Shown here piece after piece: positions 1-8,981 of a stretch of 64,000 nt of DNA. This stretch comes from CAZMNY01 sp964635375 (GTDB lineage Bacteria > Planctomycetota > Planctomycetia > Pirellulales > Pirellulaceae). Under the pieces are notes generated by a model. It made no database searches. It worked only from the letters and a program-made list of their open reading frames with translations, and had not been told where the DNA came from. The DNA lies in NCBI GenBank assembly GCA_964635375.1, contig CAZWOU010000001.1:1-64000 (forward strand), read 5' to 3'. The position numbers were made by a program, and so were the translations under genes. Each line of letters starts with the position of its first letter. Position 1 is the first letter of the stretch.

Positions 1-137
1 TCGAGTTGCTCGGCGGTCGCCCCAAATCCAGACCGACGATGCAAATGCGCAGCCAACTGCCGATCCCAGGGCGTGGAACGACTCGGGGAAAACTCGCTCC
101 AAGCCCACTCCGGATCCACTCGCTCAATTAACGTCAT
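1..137 (-). CDS. DUF1800 family protein, N-terminal fragment
   Basis: Only about 45 N-terminal residues are visible; the gene starts at the ATG whose first base is 137 and runs off the left edge. The segment AAHLHRRSGFGATAEQL matches the opening of the DUF1800 family, where an AAHLLRRAGFGA-like stretch starts the domain, and the preceding PEWAWSEFSPS fits planctomycete members. DUF1800 proteins have no settled biochemical role and usually accompany a DUF1501 gene, which would lie outside the window. It is 71 bp downstream of the secreted protein at 209-1966 on the same strand, so the two may be cotranscribed. Confidence 0.7.
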   Translation of the reverse strand, partial: MTLIERVDPEWAWSEFSPSRSTPWDRQLAAHLHRRSGFGATAEQL

Positions 138-208
138 TTTGGTTCGCCTCGCAGTTAGTGGATTCCCGATTGACACGCGATAGCTTAGCCAGCCCCTTCT
201 CGATTGGC

Positions 209-1966
209 CTACTTCGCCTCGCTCAAGCGTACTTGAAGACTCAGTCGCAAGGCCTTTTCGACTGGCGACAGGCGAACCGTTACATCGTCCACGATTTGCA
301 ACAACGAGAGAACCACGCCGATTTGCGCCTCCGCTTCTTCCCGCGTGTTGCCATCCTCCAACATATTCTGAGCGATCAGATGCTCCTTGTTGGCTTCCAG
401 CGCCTTGCCGATAGCGCCAATGTTTGCGTGGGCCAAAGTGTTGTCCGCCGAATCACTGAGGTCGGCGTTCGACCGTTCCGCGATTTCGTTGGCCAGAGTC
501 GTGGTGCTGGAAACCACAAAAACGTCATTATGAAAGACAATGCTGGGCGAGAAATTGAAATTGATCCTTGCCTTGGTCGACTCCTTCTCGTCGTCCTCCG
601 CCGCGTATTGCGAACTGACGATCAAGGTGTCGCCTTTCCGCTGCATGTCAAGATCCAACTGTGGCTGACCGTTCATGGCGCCAAGCACGTTGATGAAGCC
701 AACCAGATTCTGAAAGACTCTCCGCAGATCCCGTTGCAGATTCTCTCGGTCCCGCAGTCTACCGACTATCGCAAACGACGGCAGTTGAATGGCTGGTCTC
801 GGCAGCACTCCTTCAAATGTCTGCTGCGCGACAATCAGTTGCACGCCCGGCTGCAGTGCGCCGAGAATGTCCTCCCCGAAGTCCTTGCCGGAAAAGAACG
901 TCGATAGATTACTGTCCGCTTTGGCCAACTCGTCGTTCGCGGCTTCGTCAAAGAGATCGCCTGCTCGAAGCCACATTTGGCTGAAGTCGCGGTAGGTTGA
1001 AAGCGCGAACAGTTGATTCTCAACCTCCAACAATTTCGGGGCTCGCCCCTTCCCTTCGGGGCCAAAATAGTACTCACGCTCTTCGGGCGTCCAGTCTTGC
1101 TCATGCGGCGTCTGCAGAGTGGCGGTGATTCGCTGAGACTCGACTTCCAGCGCGAACGTGAGGAACGGCGTCTTTTGCAGATTGGAGAGCAACCCGCCCG
1201 CGAGCATCTCGACAACCGGGTTGTCCGCGCGGCCGCTGTAAAGTTGGTCGGCGACGCCCAAATTGCGAACCGTCTCGATGTCGACGTAGGCCCAGAGCTT
1301 GGCCTCCTGAGGCCGAGACTCGCGAGCCTGCTGAAACTTCTTGTTCGAGGCAAACGACTTGCCGCCGTCCAAATAGTTATCGATGATCTGCTTGCCAAGC
1401 TCCGGCTCATTGGTCACGACCAGCCATGTGCCAAGCTGAACAAGCCGGGTCTGGTCGATACGGTAGGCCTGTATTCCGCGGTACTCGCCAATCTTGATCG
1501 GATCTTCGTTGCCGTTCTGCGTCGCATTGGCGCGAGCCAAGAAACGGACCGTGACGATTAGCTTCTCCAACGACTCTTCGTCGGCCGCCTGAACTAACAA
1601 CGCGCCGTTTTGAGACTTCGCGTCAAACGCCACGTAAACGCCGCCCGAAGTAAGGTCCTTCAGGGCCTCGCGCCAAGGCTTGCCCAACTGCGATTCAACA
1701 CCGGCAACGATGCCGAGAAAGCCGATGTAGTCTTTCGAGGCATACGCTTTCTTAACTTGGTCCAACGCCTCCAACTTGGCTCGAAGTGGGTGCTCCAAAA
1801 CCATCCCCACAATGTCGTCCACGCCGGTGAGTTGAGCGAAAGCGACTGTCGTCGGCGGCAGTAATTCCGCCGCTTGCTTTGGCTCAGCGGCAGACAAGCC
1901 AGAAAGGCTGATCAGAGAACAGGCAAATGCGATCGTTGACAATCGCAAGTAACGCGGAAAGACCAT
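209..1966 (-). CDS. Secreted DUF3352-like protein
   Basis: A 585-residue protein from the ATG at 1966. The first ~27 residues are a hydrophobic signal peptide ending near SAA|EP, so export is likely. After it, ELLPPTTVAFAQLTGVDD and later blocks such as LLVQAADEESLEKLI and YVDIETVRNLG resemble secreted DUF3352-type planctomycete proteins, which carry repeated alpha/beta halves and no known catalytic residues. The frame stays open for 33 nt upstream to a TTG, but that would place a charged extension before the signal peptide, so the ATG is preferred. Function unknown; family assignment is by resemblance only. Confidence 0.7.
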   Translation of the reverse strand: MVFPRYLRLSTIAFACSLISLSGLSAAEPKQAAELLPPTTVAFAQLTGVDDIVGMVLEHPLRAKLEALDQVKKAYASKDYIGFLGIVAGVESQLGKPWREALKDLTSGGVYVAFDAKSQNGALLVQAADEESLEKLIVTVRFLARANATQNGNEDPIKIGEYRGIQAYRIDQTRLVQLGTWLVVTNEPELGKQIIDNYLDGGKSFASNKKFQQARESRPQEAKLWAYVDIETVRNLGVADQLYSGRADNPVVEMLAGGLLSNLQKTPFLTFALEVESQRITATLQTPHEQDWTPEEREYYFGPEGKGRAPKLLEVENQLFALSTYRDFSQMWLRAGDLFDEAANDELAKADSNLSTFFSGKDFGEDILGALQPGVQLIVAQQTFEGVLPRPAIQLPSFAIVGRLRDRENLQRDLRRVFQNLVGFINVLGAMNGQPQLDLDMQRKGDTLIVSSQYAAEDDEKESTKARINFNFSPSIVFHNDVFVVSSTTTLANEIAERSNADLSDSADNTLAHANIGAIGKALEANKEHLIAQNMLEDGNTREEAEAQIGVVLSLLQIVDDVTVRLSPVEKALRLSLQVRLSEAK

Positions 1967-2005
1967 GGCGATTTGCTCGGCTGGAGAGGATTCGGGCAAC
2001 TGCGG

Positions 2006-2269
2006 CTATTCTCTGATTGGAACAGCCCACTCAACTGATTGTGGATGAGAATCAGACGATTTCACCCTCTCCCGAAGTCTACCAGCGTTCACAGCCTCAT
2101 GTTTCAAGCAGAGATTTCGCCAATAAGGTAAGAACCGGCCTGGGGCAGGGGAATCCCAGCAGAAGATCCAGCCCACACATGACGTCAACGCCGCGATTGG
2201 GCTCGAAGAGCCGAAGCAATAGGGGACGCGAAGTAGGCGATGACCAGTAACCGACATGCCGTCGCGCCA
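2006..2269. other. Stretch left of the gap with no gene assigned
   Basis: About 260 bp between the start of the secreted protein and the N run. On the minus strand all three frames stay open for part of it, but none continues the TM2 domain that enters the gap from the other side: the usual IEGIIYLTKSDEEF-like end of TM2 proteins is missing. It may hold the 3' untranslated part of the TM2 gene and the leader of the next gene. Confidence 0.4.
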
Positions 2270-2369
2270 NNNNNNNNNNNNNNNNNNNNNNNNNNNNNNN
2301 NNNNNNNNNNNNNNNNNNNNNNNNNNNNNNNNNNNNNNNNNNNNNNNNNNNNNNNNNNNNNNNNNNNNN
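2270..2369. other. Assembly gap (100 N) inside the TM2 gene
   Basis: A run of 100 N. The flanks share only the six bases gcgcca, unlike the two other 100-N runs in this window, which are flanked by identical 55-nt sequences. Joining through those six bases does not restore a TM2 domain, so I take this one as a real gap. Confidence 0.8.
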
Positions 2370-2525
2370 GCGCCACAGGTGCAGACGCTGATCACGATGC
2401 GAATGATGCCCCCCTTCGCGTCTCCGAGGACGAAACGGTGGACACCCAAACTGCCGAGCAGAATGCCGCAAATACCAGCGGTCATTTTCTTTTTGACAAA
2501 CTCATCTTTGGCAGGCGCGTTCATA
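2370..2525 (-). CDS. TM2 domain protein, broken by the gap
   Basis: From the ATG at 2525 the visible 52 residues begin MNAPAKDEFVKKKMTAG and continue ICGILLGSLGVHRFVLGD, the first helix and G-x-H-x-F turn of a TM2 domain, then KGGIIRIVISVCTCG, the start of the second helix, where the sequence enters the N run. TM2 proteins are small inner-membrane proteins with two helices joined by a short turn; their function in bacteria is not established. A GAGAG stretch lies just before the ATG. The 3' end is lost: about 30 residues should follow. Confidence 0.8.
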
Positions 2526-2763
2526 AGGCTCTCTCGAACTTGGCGTGAGGTGGTTGTTCCCGAACGGGTGTAACGAGCTTGGAGTATGGTGGTTCCAACC
2601 GGCAAGAGCAACAGGCGGGGGCAAAGAAAATGCGATCTTCGGACCCATCAGTGCGAACAAGTCCGCCGCGGAGGCAACGGTCGCAATCCCGTTGCGCGAG
2701 GCTACCATCCGCGCAGGTATCTCTAGAATCGCGGCGGTGGCAGCTCCCGCGCCAAGGCGCCGA

Positions 2764-4125
2764 CTACGGCTGCTCAGCAAGGCAATAGAGCCATTTCTCG
2801 CCGCGTAGGAAGAGTTCCTTGCCGACGATGGCTGGCGAGGCGTTGAACGAGTCGTCGAGGCGGTTCGCGGCGAGAACCTCCGGTTTGTCGCCGTGCGAAA
2901 CCACGACAGTCAGTCCGCCGCGATCGACGACGTAGATTCGGCCCGCCGCGGCGACCGGCGAGGCGTAAGCTTCGCGGATGCCGCTCAGCCGAAACGGCCC
3001 CAACGGTTCCTCGCCCGTCCTTGCGTTCAGCCGGGACAAGACGCCCTGGTAGTGCCCCAAGTAGTAGATTGAATCTTGGTACAGCAAAGGCGAAGGGACG
3101 TAGGGCGTGTTCCGGCGGCGCGACCAGACGACTTGTTTGGACCCAGTTATGTCGCCCCTGGCGCCTTCCACGCGGATCGCCAGGACCGCTCGCGTGTCGT
3201 AGCTGCTCGCGGCGTAGACGATCCCGCCTGTGGCGACCGGAGAGGCGACGATGTTGGCCGAAAGCCCTCCGCACTCCCAGAGGATGTCGCCCGATTCAAT
3301 GTCGTAGGCCCGCACACGACTCGTCCCACTCACGATCAGCTGACGTTGTTGGCCGCGAGCGACGACGATCGGCGTCGCCCAAGAGGTCACCTCATTTCTC
3401 GCTCGCCGCCATTTTTCTTCGCCTGTCCGCGCGTCCATGGCCAACACGAACGAGCGCCCTTCGTGGTCCCAATTGACAACCAGAACGTCGCGGTCGAGAA
3501 CCGGCGACGCGCCTTCGCCGTGCCCGTGCTTGGTCTGCATGCGCCCCAAGTCCTTCTTCCAGACAACTTGGCCGGCCATGTCCAAGCAATAGAGCCCATG
3601 CGAACCAAAATAGGCAAAGACGTGTTTGCCGTCAGTGATCGGGGAAGCTGAGGCGAGGCTAGCCGTGTAGTGGGCGCCTTCATGAGGAATCGCCTCGCGG
3701 ACGTTGCTGCGCCAGACGATTTTGCCGTCGGTTCGACGAACCGCAATCACGACGAACCGCTGCTTGTGGCTGACCGACAGATTGTCGTGCGATCCCGGCG
3801 CATTGTCCGGGATCGGCTCGAAACCGTCGCCAATCGGGACTGCCGCCGTCAAGAAGATTAGCTCGCCCCAAACGACGGGAGAGGAATGACCGCGCCCTGG
3901 AATCGCGGTCTTCCAACGAATGTTCTTCTCTTCCCGCTCGCTCCACGTCGTGGGCGGGTCTGCCGTCGCCGCTGCGCTGCCGGTGGCGAATGGCCCCCGC
4001 CACTGCCCCCACTGTTGCTGACTTGAAGGAGGCTGACCGCAGCTCGTCGCAGCCATGCCAGAACACGCCGCGAAAGCGAGTAGCGAGAACCAGGCAGCCA
4101 GCCGAAGGTAACCGTTCCCAGACAT
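2764..4125 (-). CDS. Secreted PQQ-type beta-propeller protein
   Basis: A 453-residue protein. GAGGAG lies 8 nt before the ATG at 4125; an in-frame GTG immediately upstream is less well spaced. The N-terminus has a ~30-residue hydrophobic export signal with Cys residues near the cleavage region (AACSGMAATSCGQ), so lipid anchoring is possible. The body carries repeated propeller blades: WRGP, IVWRSNV, GLYCLDMAGQVVWKKDL, DARTGEEKWRRA and DIESGDILWECGG are typical of the PQQ_2/BamB-like fold. Planctomycetes have many such proteins, and only a minority bind PQQ. Role unknown. Four 15-bp tandem repeats occupy the leader just upstream. Confidence 0.85.
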   Translation of the reverse strand: MSGNGYLRLAAWFSLLAFAACSGMAATSCGQPPSSQQQWGQWRGPFATGSAAATADPPTTWSEREEKNIRWKTAIPGRGHSSPVVWGELIFLTAAVPIGDGFEPIPDNAPGSHDNLSVSHKQRFVVIAVRRTDGKIVWRSNVREAIPHEGAHYTASLASASPITDGKHVFAYFGSHGLYCLDMAGQVVWKKDLGRMQTKHGHGEGASPVLDRDVLVVNWDHEGRSFVLAMDARTGEEKWRRARNEVTSWATPIVVARGQQRQLIVSGTSRVRAYDIESGDILWECGGLSANIVASPVATGGIVYAASSYDTRAVLAIRVEGARGDITGSKQVVWSRRRNTPYVPSPLLYQDSIYYLGHYQGVLSRLNARTGEEPLGPFRLSGIREAYASPVAAAGRIYVVDRGGLTVVVSHGDKPEVLAANRLDDSFNASPAIVGKELFLRGEKWLYCLAEQP

Positions 4126-4142
4126 CACTGTTTCTCCTCACA

Positions 4143-4202
4143 AACACCGTGTCCGTAAACCACGTGTCCGTATACACCGTGTCCGTAAACCACGTGTCCG
4201 TA
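4143..4202. repeat. Four 15-bp tandem repeats in the leader of the propeller gene
   Basis: Four adjacent 15-mers alternate between aacaccgtgtccgta and aaccacgtgtccgta, with the third copy starting tac instead of aac. The array lies 18 to 77 nt upstream of the ATG at 4125 on the minus strand. Copies 2 and 4 hold a CACGTG core. The spacing is exact, with no indels between copies. Confidence 0.97.
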
Positions 4203-4370
4203 AACCAGCGGCTCACTCCTTATCGCGTCCGCCAGTCTATCCCGCAGGCGAAGCTGGCGACAGTCGATCTCCGGCCCGCCCGGAATCCAAGCTGAACTTT
4301 CAAGATAGCGCGAGTCTTCGCCGGCCTGGAGGCCCGGTTGTTACGCAATCACCCGAGAGTCCGTTCAGCG

Positions 4371-5741
4371 CTAGCGCCCCACATCCTCTCGCATGATGGC
4401 CCGCAGCTCGGCGGCTAGAAAGAACGAGCCGGCGACGCAGACCATGCCCAACTCGTCGATGTTGGAGATGGCTAGACGCCAAGCAGCGCGGGGGTCGGTC
4501 TCGATTTCCACCCGCGTCGACGCCGCAGCGGTCGACGGATCGGGTCGCCAGGATTCCAAGATCGACTCGGGCTGAGCCGCTCGCGTCGTTTCTTGAAACT
4601 GCGTGACAATAATAGTGTCAAAAAACTCGGCGAACACGTCGAGCATGGCGGAGGCATCCTTGTCTCGGCTTGTTGAGAACACCAACGTGGTGGGTCCGCC
4701 CAACTCGATTTCACGCAACACGGCACAAAGGGCCTGGGCGGAGGCCTCGTTATGGGCAGCGTCGAGAATAACCAGAGGCGACTGGGAAATTCGTTCGACA
4801 CGAGCCGAGCACGAGACGCTGCTCAGACCGCTGCGAATGGCCGATTCGTCCAATGTCGCCCCGGTTTGCTCGGCAAACCGCCGAGCCAGACAGATGGCGA
4901 TCGCTGCATTGGACTGTTGATGCTGACCTAGAAGCCCCAATTCGAGTTGATCGAACTCGATACCAATGGCTGGCTCGGCGTATCGAAACCGGTCTGGGCC
5001 GAGTGGTTCGGCCAAGTAGTCTCGCTCGCATTTCCAGATCGGGCAACGCCGCTCGTTGGCGATGCGACTCACCGACTCGAACGGTTCCGCCGCCAATGGC
5101 CCGATCACGACCGGCACGCCAGCCTTCAGAATCCCAGCTTTTTCTCTCGCAATGGAAGACAAGTCGTTTCCCAATTGTCGGGTATGATCCAGGCTGATGC
5201 TGGTCACGGCCGTGACGCTCGGCTGGCAGACGTTGGTCGAATCGAGACGACCTCCCAGGCCAACTTCAACGACCGCACAATCGACCTTGTGTCTAGCGAA
5301 CCGCAACCAAGCCAGAGCGGTCGTTATCTCGAAAAACGTGGGACCGGTCTCGCCTTTCTGACCCGACTCAAGGTCCATCTTGCTGACGACCTGCGCGACC
5401 ATATCGACTATTTCGACCAATTCCGTTTCATCGCATTCCGCCCCATTGACGGTGAAGCGTTCTTCGAGCCGATCCAGATGGGGCGAAGTGTGAAGCCCGG
5501 TAGTGAGGCCTGCTTCGTGGAGGATAGCTGCCGTCAACGCCGCGGTGGAGCCCTTCCCCTTCGTGCCGGAGAGGTGGATCGTGGGGCAGGCGAGGTGGGG
5601 TCGGCCAAGCAGATCGAGAAACTGTCGCATGCGATCGAGCTTCAAGCGGTTGGCCCGATAGGGGACTCTGCCAGTGCGCTCGTAGTTGATTCTGCCCATC
5701 AAGAAGGCCAGCGCTGCAGGGCGGTCCGCAATCTCATTCAT
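4371..5741 (-). CDS. folC: Folylpolyglutamate synthase / dihydrofolate synthase
   Basis: A 456-residue Mur-ligase-type enzyme that adds glutamate to (dihydro)folates in the cytoplasm using ATP. HLSGTKGKGSTAAL near residue 50 is the nucleotide-binding loop of the FolC family; THTSPHL-type sequence follows as LHTSPHLDRLEERFTVNG, and the SISLDHTRQLG and ILDAAHNEAS motifs mark the central and C-terminal ligase domains. The start is set at MNEIADRPAAL (5741); the frame is open 39 nt upstream but no better start is seen. It is divergent from the ABC operon on the right, with a 339-bp spacer between. Confidence 0.93.
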   Translation of the reverse strand: MNEIADRPAALAFLMGRINYERTGRVPYRANRLKLDRMRQFLDLLGRPHLACPTIHLSGTKGKGSTAALTAAILHEAGLTTGLHTSPHLDRLEERFTVNGAECDETELVEIVDMVAQVVSKMDLESGQKGETGPTFFEITTALAWLRFARHKVDCAVVEVGLGGRLDSTNVCQPSVTAVTSISLDHTRQLGNDLSSIAREKAGILKAGVPVVIGPLAAEPFESVSRIANERRCPIWKCERDYLAEPLGPDRFRYAEPAIGIEFDQLELGLLGQHQQSNAAIAICLARRFAEQTGATLDESAIRSGLSSVSCSARVERISQSPLVILDAAHNEASAQALCAVLREIELGGPTTLVFSTSRDKDASAMLDVFAEFFDTIIVTQFQETTRAAQPESILESWRPDPSTAAASTRVEIETDPRAAWRLAISNIDELGMVCVAGSFFLAAELRAIMREDVGR

Positions 5742-6080
5742 GCCGTTGTCGATCCGAGAGGCGCGACATAATCGCGCCAAGTGTTAAACCACAAGAATCT
5801 GTTGGAGTTTTCTGGTCAAACCAGGCACTTCCTCTGCTCGCAAGTGGCCTGAATTCTTGAAGCCAATCCGGAAGCGGCTATAGTAGAGGCTTACACATCG
5901 TGCTCGAGCAACACCACTGGAGCCTGGATGTCCAGATATCGTTCGATTGATTTCAAGAATTGAGCGAACTTCATTTTCTCGCCGAGCGTACAAACTTCCA
6001 ATCACGACTGCGCCCCCTCTTCGGATGTTACGACAGCGGGTAAAGGGTGCTTGACGCAAGCCGTCCGCGGAGAACCGTTT
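5742..6080. other. Divergent intergenic region folC / ABC transporter
   Basis: 339 bp with no convincing gene on either strand. It must hold the divergent promoters. A perfect 10-bp inverted repeat, AATTCTTGAA at 5852-5861 and TTCAAGAATT at 5952-5961, lies 90 bp apart and could be a pair of operator half-sites; I cannot name a regulator. Confidence 0.45.
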
Positions 6081-7013
6081 ATGGCCACTTCACCAGCTGA
6101 CGCCCCCGAAAAACCCGAGGCTTCGCCCCCCTCGGAAGAAGTAGTCATCGAGACCAGGGGGCTGGCGAAAATCTATCGCGATTTCTGGGGCCGAAAGAAG
6201 GTTCACGCCCTCAAAGGCCTCGATCTGAAAGTGAATCGAGGCGAGGTCTTCGGCCTGCTCGGTCCCAACGGCTCGGGCAAGTCGACGACCATTAAGTTGT
6301 TGCTTGGCCTGCTCTTCCCAACCAGCGGGCAAGCACTCGTGTTTGATCGCAGCGCGACCGAAGTCAAGAAGAACGCCAGGCTCGGTTACCTGCCGGAGGA
6401 ATCCTATCTCTACAAGTTCCTCAATGCCGAAGAGACCCTCGACTTCTATGCTCGCCTGTTCAACATGACGGCCAGCGAGCGGAAGGCCAAAATAGCTGAA
6501 CTGATCAACATGATTGGCCTAGAAGGGGCTAAACGCCGTCAGCTCAAGGAGTATTCCAAGGGAATGACGCGGCGGATCGGTTTGGCCCAAGCCCTGATCA
6601 ACGATCCAGAGCTGATTCTGCTCGATGAGCCGACCACGGGGCTCGATCCGCTCGGAACGCGGGACATGAAGGACTTGATTCTGCGACTCAAGGAGCAGGG
6701 CAAGACCGTGCTGATGTGCAGCCACTTGCTGGCCGACGTGCAGGATGTCTGTGACCGGATCGCGATTCTTCACCAGGGCGAGCTCAAAGAGCTCGGCCGA
6801 GTCGACGACTTGCTGACCGTGCAGGAGGTCACACAGATTCAAGCCAAGAGCCTTCCCGCGAGCGCCAAGGACGAGATCGCGGCGGTCATCGCCAAGCATG
6901 GCGGAAACCTGGTGTCGATGGAGCGGCCAACATCCACTTTGGAAGAGCTGTTCCTGCGCATCGTGCGCGACAGCCAAGAGCGTCCAGGTCGTCGCACATC
7001 GGCGGACAGTTAG
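6081..7013 (+). CDS. ABC transporter ATP-binding protein
   Basis: A 310-residue ATPase of an ABC-2 type export system. GPNGSGKST (about residues 61-69) is Walker A, YSKGMTRRIGLAQAL is the signature region in the SKGM form common to ABC-2 (drug/polysaccharide) ATPases, and LILLDEPTTGLD is Walker B with the D-loop. The ATG at 6081 is preferred over an upstream in-frame TTG because GGAG precedes it and the family lacks the extension. The permease gene follows 78 bp later and a third gene overlaps that one, so the three form one transport operon. Substrate unknown. Confidence 0.93.
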   Translation: MATSPADAPEKPEASPPSEEVVIETRGLAKIYRDFWGRKKVHALKGLDLKVNRGEVFGLLGPNGSGKSTTIKLLLGLLFPTSGQALVFDRSATEVKKNARLGYLPEESYLYKFLNAEETLDFYARLFNMTASERKAKIAELINMIGLEGAKRRQLKEYSKGMTRRIGLAQALINDPELILLDEPTTGLDPLGTRDMKDLILRLKEQGKTVLMCSHLLADVQDVCDRIAILHQGELKELGRVDDLLTVQEVTQIQAKSLPASAKDEIAAVIAKHGGNLVSMERPTSTLEELFLRIVRDSQERPGRRTSADS

Positions 7014-7091
7014 TCGGTGCAGCGCGAGGGAGAAATACGCTGCTAGTCGAGCTCACCACGAAACACCTTCAACATTAGGCCGATCCTCTTC

Positions 7092-8981
7092 ATGACCGTC
7101 GACTATGAAATTCAGTCGCTCTGGGAGTGGCTACTTCCTTCGCTGGGGCGAACCGGAGCGCTGCTTGAATTCACATTCATGGTGGCTGTCATCTGCCTGA
7201 TCGGTGTGATGGCCGGCTACCTTTGTTCCGCATTGCGGCACGGGTTTGGCGAGGGGTTCTACCGCATGGCCGGCGTCGTGGTGAACTCGCCCCGTGACAT
7301 TTTCCGAATGGGAATGGGTCGCATTCTCGCCATGGCGATGTTGGCGGTCCAAGAGGCGATTCGTAAGAAAATCCTGATCGTCTTCGGCATTTTCGTTCTC
7401 TTCCTGCTCATTGCCGGTTGGTATCTCGACCAGAAGAACGACCGGCCAGCAGAGATCTATTTGACGTTTGTTCTAACCGCCACCAACTTTCTGATCGTCT
7501 TGATGTCGCTGTTCATTAGCGCGTTCAGCCTGCCGAACGACATCAAGAACCGCACGATCTACACCGTCGTGACGAAGCCCGTGCTGGCCTCGGAAATCGT
7601 GGTCGGCCGCATCCTCGGCTTTACCGCAGTCGGGACAGTGATGCTCGCGCTGATGGGATCGGTCAGCTACATCTTCGTAGTCCGCGGCCTTTCGCATCAA
7701 CACGACTTCGTTGCGGAGAACGCCGAGCAGGAGGTGGCCGGAGGCAGGGTTATTGGAAACGGCAGAACGGAATTGGCGAATCATCACAGCCACGAGTTCA
7801 CGTTCAATGATGAAGAGGGCATTGGCGAAACCGATTCGGTGATGCAACACACTCATATTGTGGAGAAATCGGGCGGCGAGTTCGCCATAGCGGGACCGCC
7901 CCAGGGAATGCCGCCAAAGGGACGAGTGCCCTCGTACGGCAAACTGCGGTTCTTGAACCGAGCTGGTGCGGAAGGCGAGGGCGTCAATGTGGGCTACGAA
8001 TGGACTTACCGGAAGTACATTGAAGGCGGCACGCTCGCCGCCGCCATCTGGACATTTGACGGCATCAACGAATCGAATTTTTCCGGCGACCACCTGCCGC
8101 TCGAACTCAACCTCACCGTGTTTCGAACCCATAAGGGTGATATCAAGAAGTCGGTTGTGGGCGAAATCATCCTACAAAACCCTGATCCCGCCGCGGCGAT
8201 TCGCCGCAGCACGCCGATCACGTTCTCGGTGAAGGAGTACGAGACCGATCAGCAACTCATCCCCAGAAAACTGTCCGCCACGCGAATCGATGAATCGACG
8301 CCGATCGATGTCGATTTGTTCGACGATCTCGCGCCCAATGGAAAACTCGAAGTCATCGTGCGATGCGCAGAACGAGCCCAGTATTTTGGCATGGCTCAAG
8401 CCGATGTGTACTTCAAAGCGTCAGAGACATGGTTCGTCACGAACTTCTTCAAGGCCTATGCCGGAATATGGATGCAGATGCTCATCGTAATCTGCATCGG
8501 AGTCACCACGAGCACTTGCCTCAGTGGTCCAGTCGCCATGATGGCGACGATCTCCTCGGTTGCCATGGGCGTCTTTGCCCGCTTTATCGCGGGAGTCTTT
8601 GGCGAGCAATGGAAGTCCAATCCCTTCCTGGCCAAGTTGTTCGGGACGGTTCTGGGCAAAGGAGCAGGCATCGAGGGCGGCGGCCCAATCGAATCCTTTA
8701 TTCGCGTGGTGACGCAGAAGAACCTCTCCATTGATCTGGAGATCAACCCCATCGTCATGGCGGCTATCACCTGGATCGACTTGTTCCTGATGGGCGTGTT
8801 ATACATATTCACTCGCATCCTTCCCGACTTCAGGGAGCTCAACCGCGCCGATAATGTCGCGCTCGGTTTCGATATCCCGCTCACCTTGTTGACTCAGCAT
8901 GGTTTGATCACGATGTCGTTCTTTGTCATGTTGTCTATTGGCGGCTACTTCATTCTCAAGACACGGGAAATCGCGGCATGA
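7092..8981 (+). CDS. ABC-2 type transporter permease with large inserted domain
   Basis: A 629-residue membrane protein, long for an ABC-2 permease. Helices are seen near residues 28-50, 78-111, 124-147 and 172-197, then a soluble stretch of roughly 240 residues (about 200-445), then helices near 455-505, 550-580 and 605-625. The inserted domain begins with a histidine-rich segment (SHQHDF, NHHSHEF, MQHTHIVE at about 201-257) and predicted beta strands, so it probably faces the periplasm. It pairs with the ATPase upstream; its stop overlaps the next start by 4 bp (ATGA), which suggests translational coupling. Confidence 0.88.
   Translation: MTVDYEIQSLWEWLLPSLGRTGALLEFTFMVAVICLIGVMAGYLCSALRHGFGEGFYRMAGVVVNSPRDIFRMGMGRILAMAMLAVQEAIRKKILIVFGIFVLFLLIAGWYLDQKNDRPAEIYLTFVLTATNFLIVLMSLFISAFSLPNDIKNRTIYTVVTKPVLASEIVVGRILGFTAVGTVMLALMGSVSYIFVVRGLSHQHDFVAENAEQEVAGGRVIGNGRTELANHHSHEFTFNDEEGIGETDSVMQHTHIVEKSGGEFAIAGPPQGMPPKGRVPSYGKLRFLNRAGAEGEGVNVGYEWTYRKYIEGGTLAAAIWTFDGINESNFSGDHLPLELNLTVFRTHKGDIKKSVVGEIILQNPDPAAAIRRSTPITFSVKEYETDQQLIPRKLSATRIDESTPIDVDLFDDLAPNGKLEVIVRCAERAQYFGMAQADVYFKASETWFVTNFFKAYAGIWMQMLIVICIGVTTSTCLSGPVAMMATISSVAMGVFARFIAGVFGEQWKSNPFLAKLFGTVLGKGAGIEGGGPIESFIRVVTQKNLSIDLEINPIVMAAITWIDLFLMGVLYIFTRILPDFRELNRADNVALGFDIPLTLLTQHGLITMSFFVMLSIGGYFILKTREIAA

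Noticed and set aside
4143..4202. CRISPR-like look of the short repeats
   Set aside because: The copies are directly adjacent, with no spacers, and too short (15 bp); the same holds for the arrays at 56542 and 47927. No cas genes are present.
3680..4216. 178-codon minus-strand frame reading the leader repeats as WFTDT/VYTDT pentapeptides
   Set aside because: It overlaps the propeller gene in another frame for most of its length, has no family resemblance after the repeats, and the propeller start has a well-placed GAGGAG.
5784..6059. 91-codon minus-strand frame in the folC/ABC spacer
   Set aside because: Arg- and Ser-rich with no family resemblance and no ribosome-binding site; it lies across the divergent promoter region.
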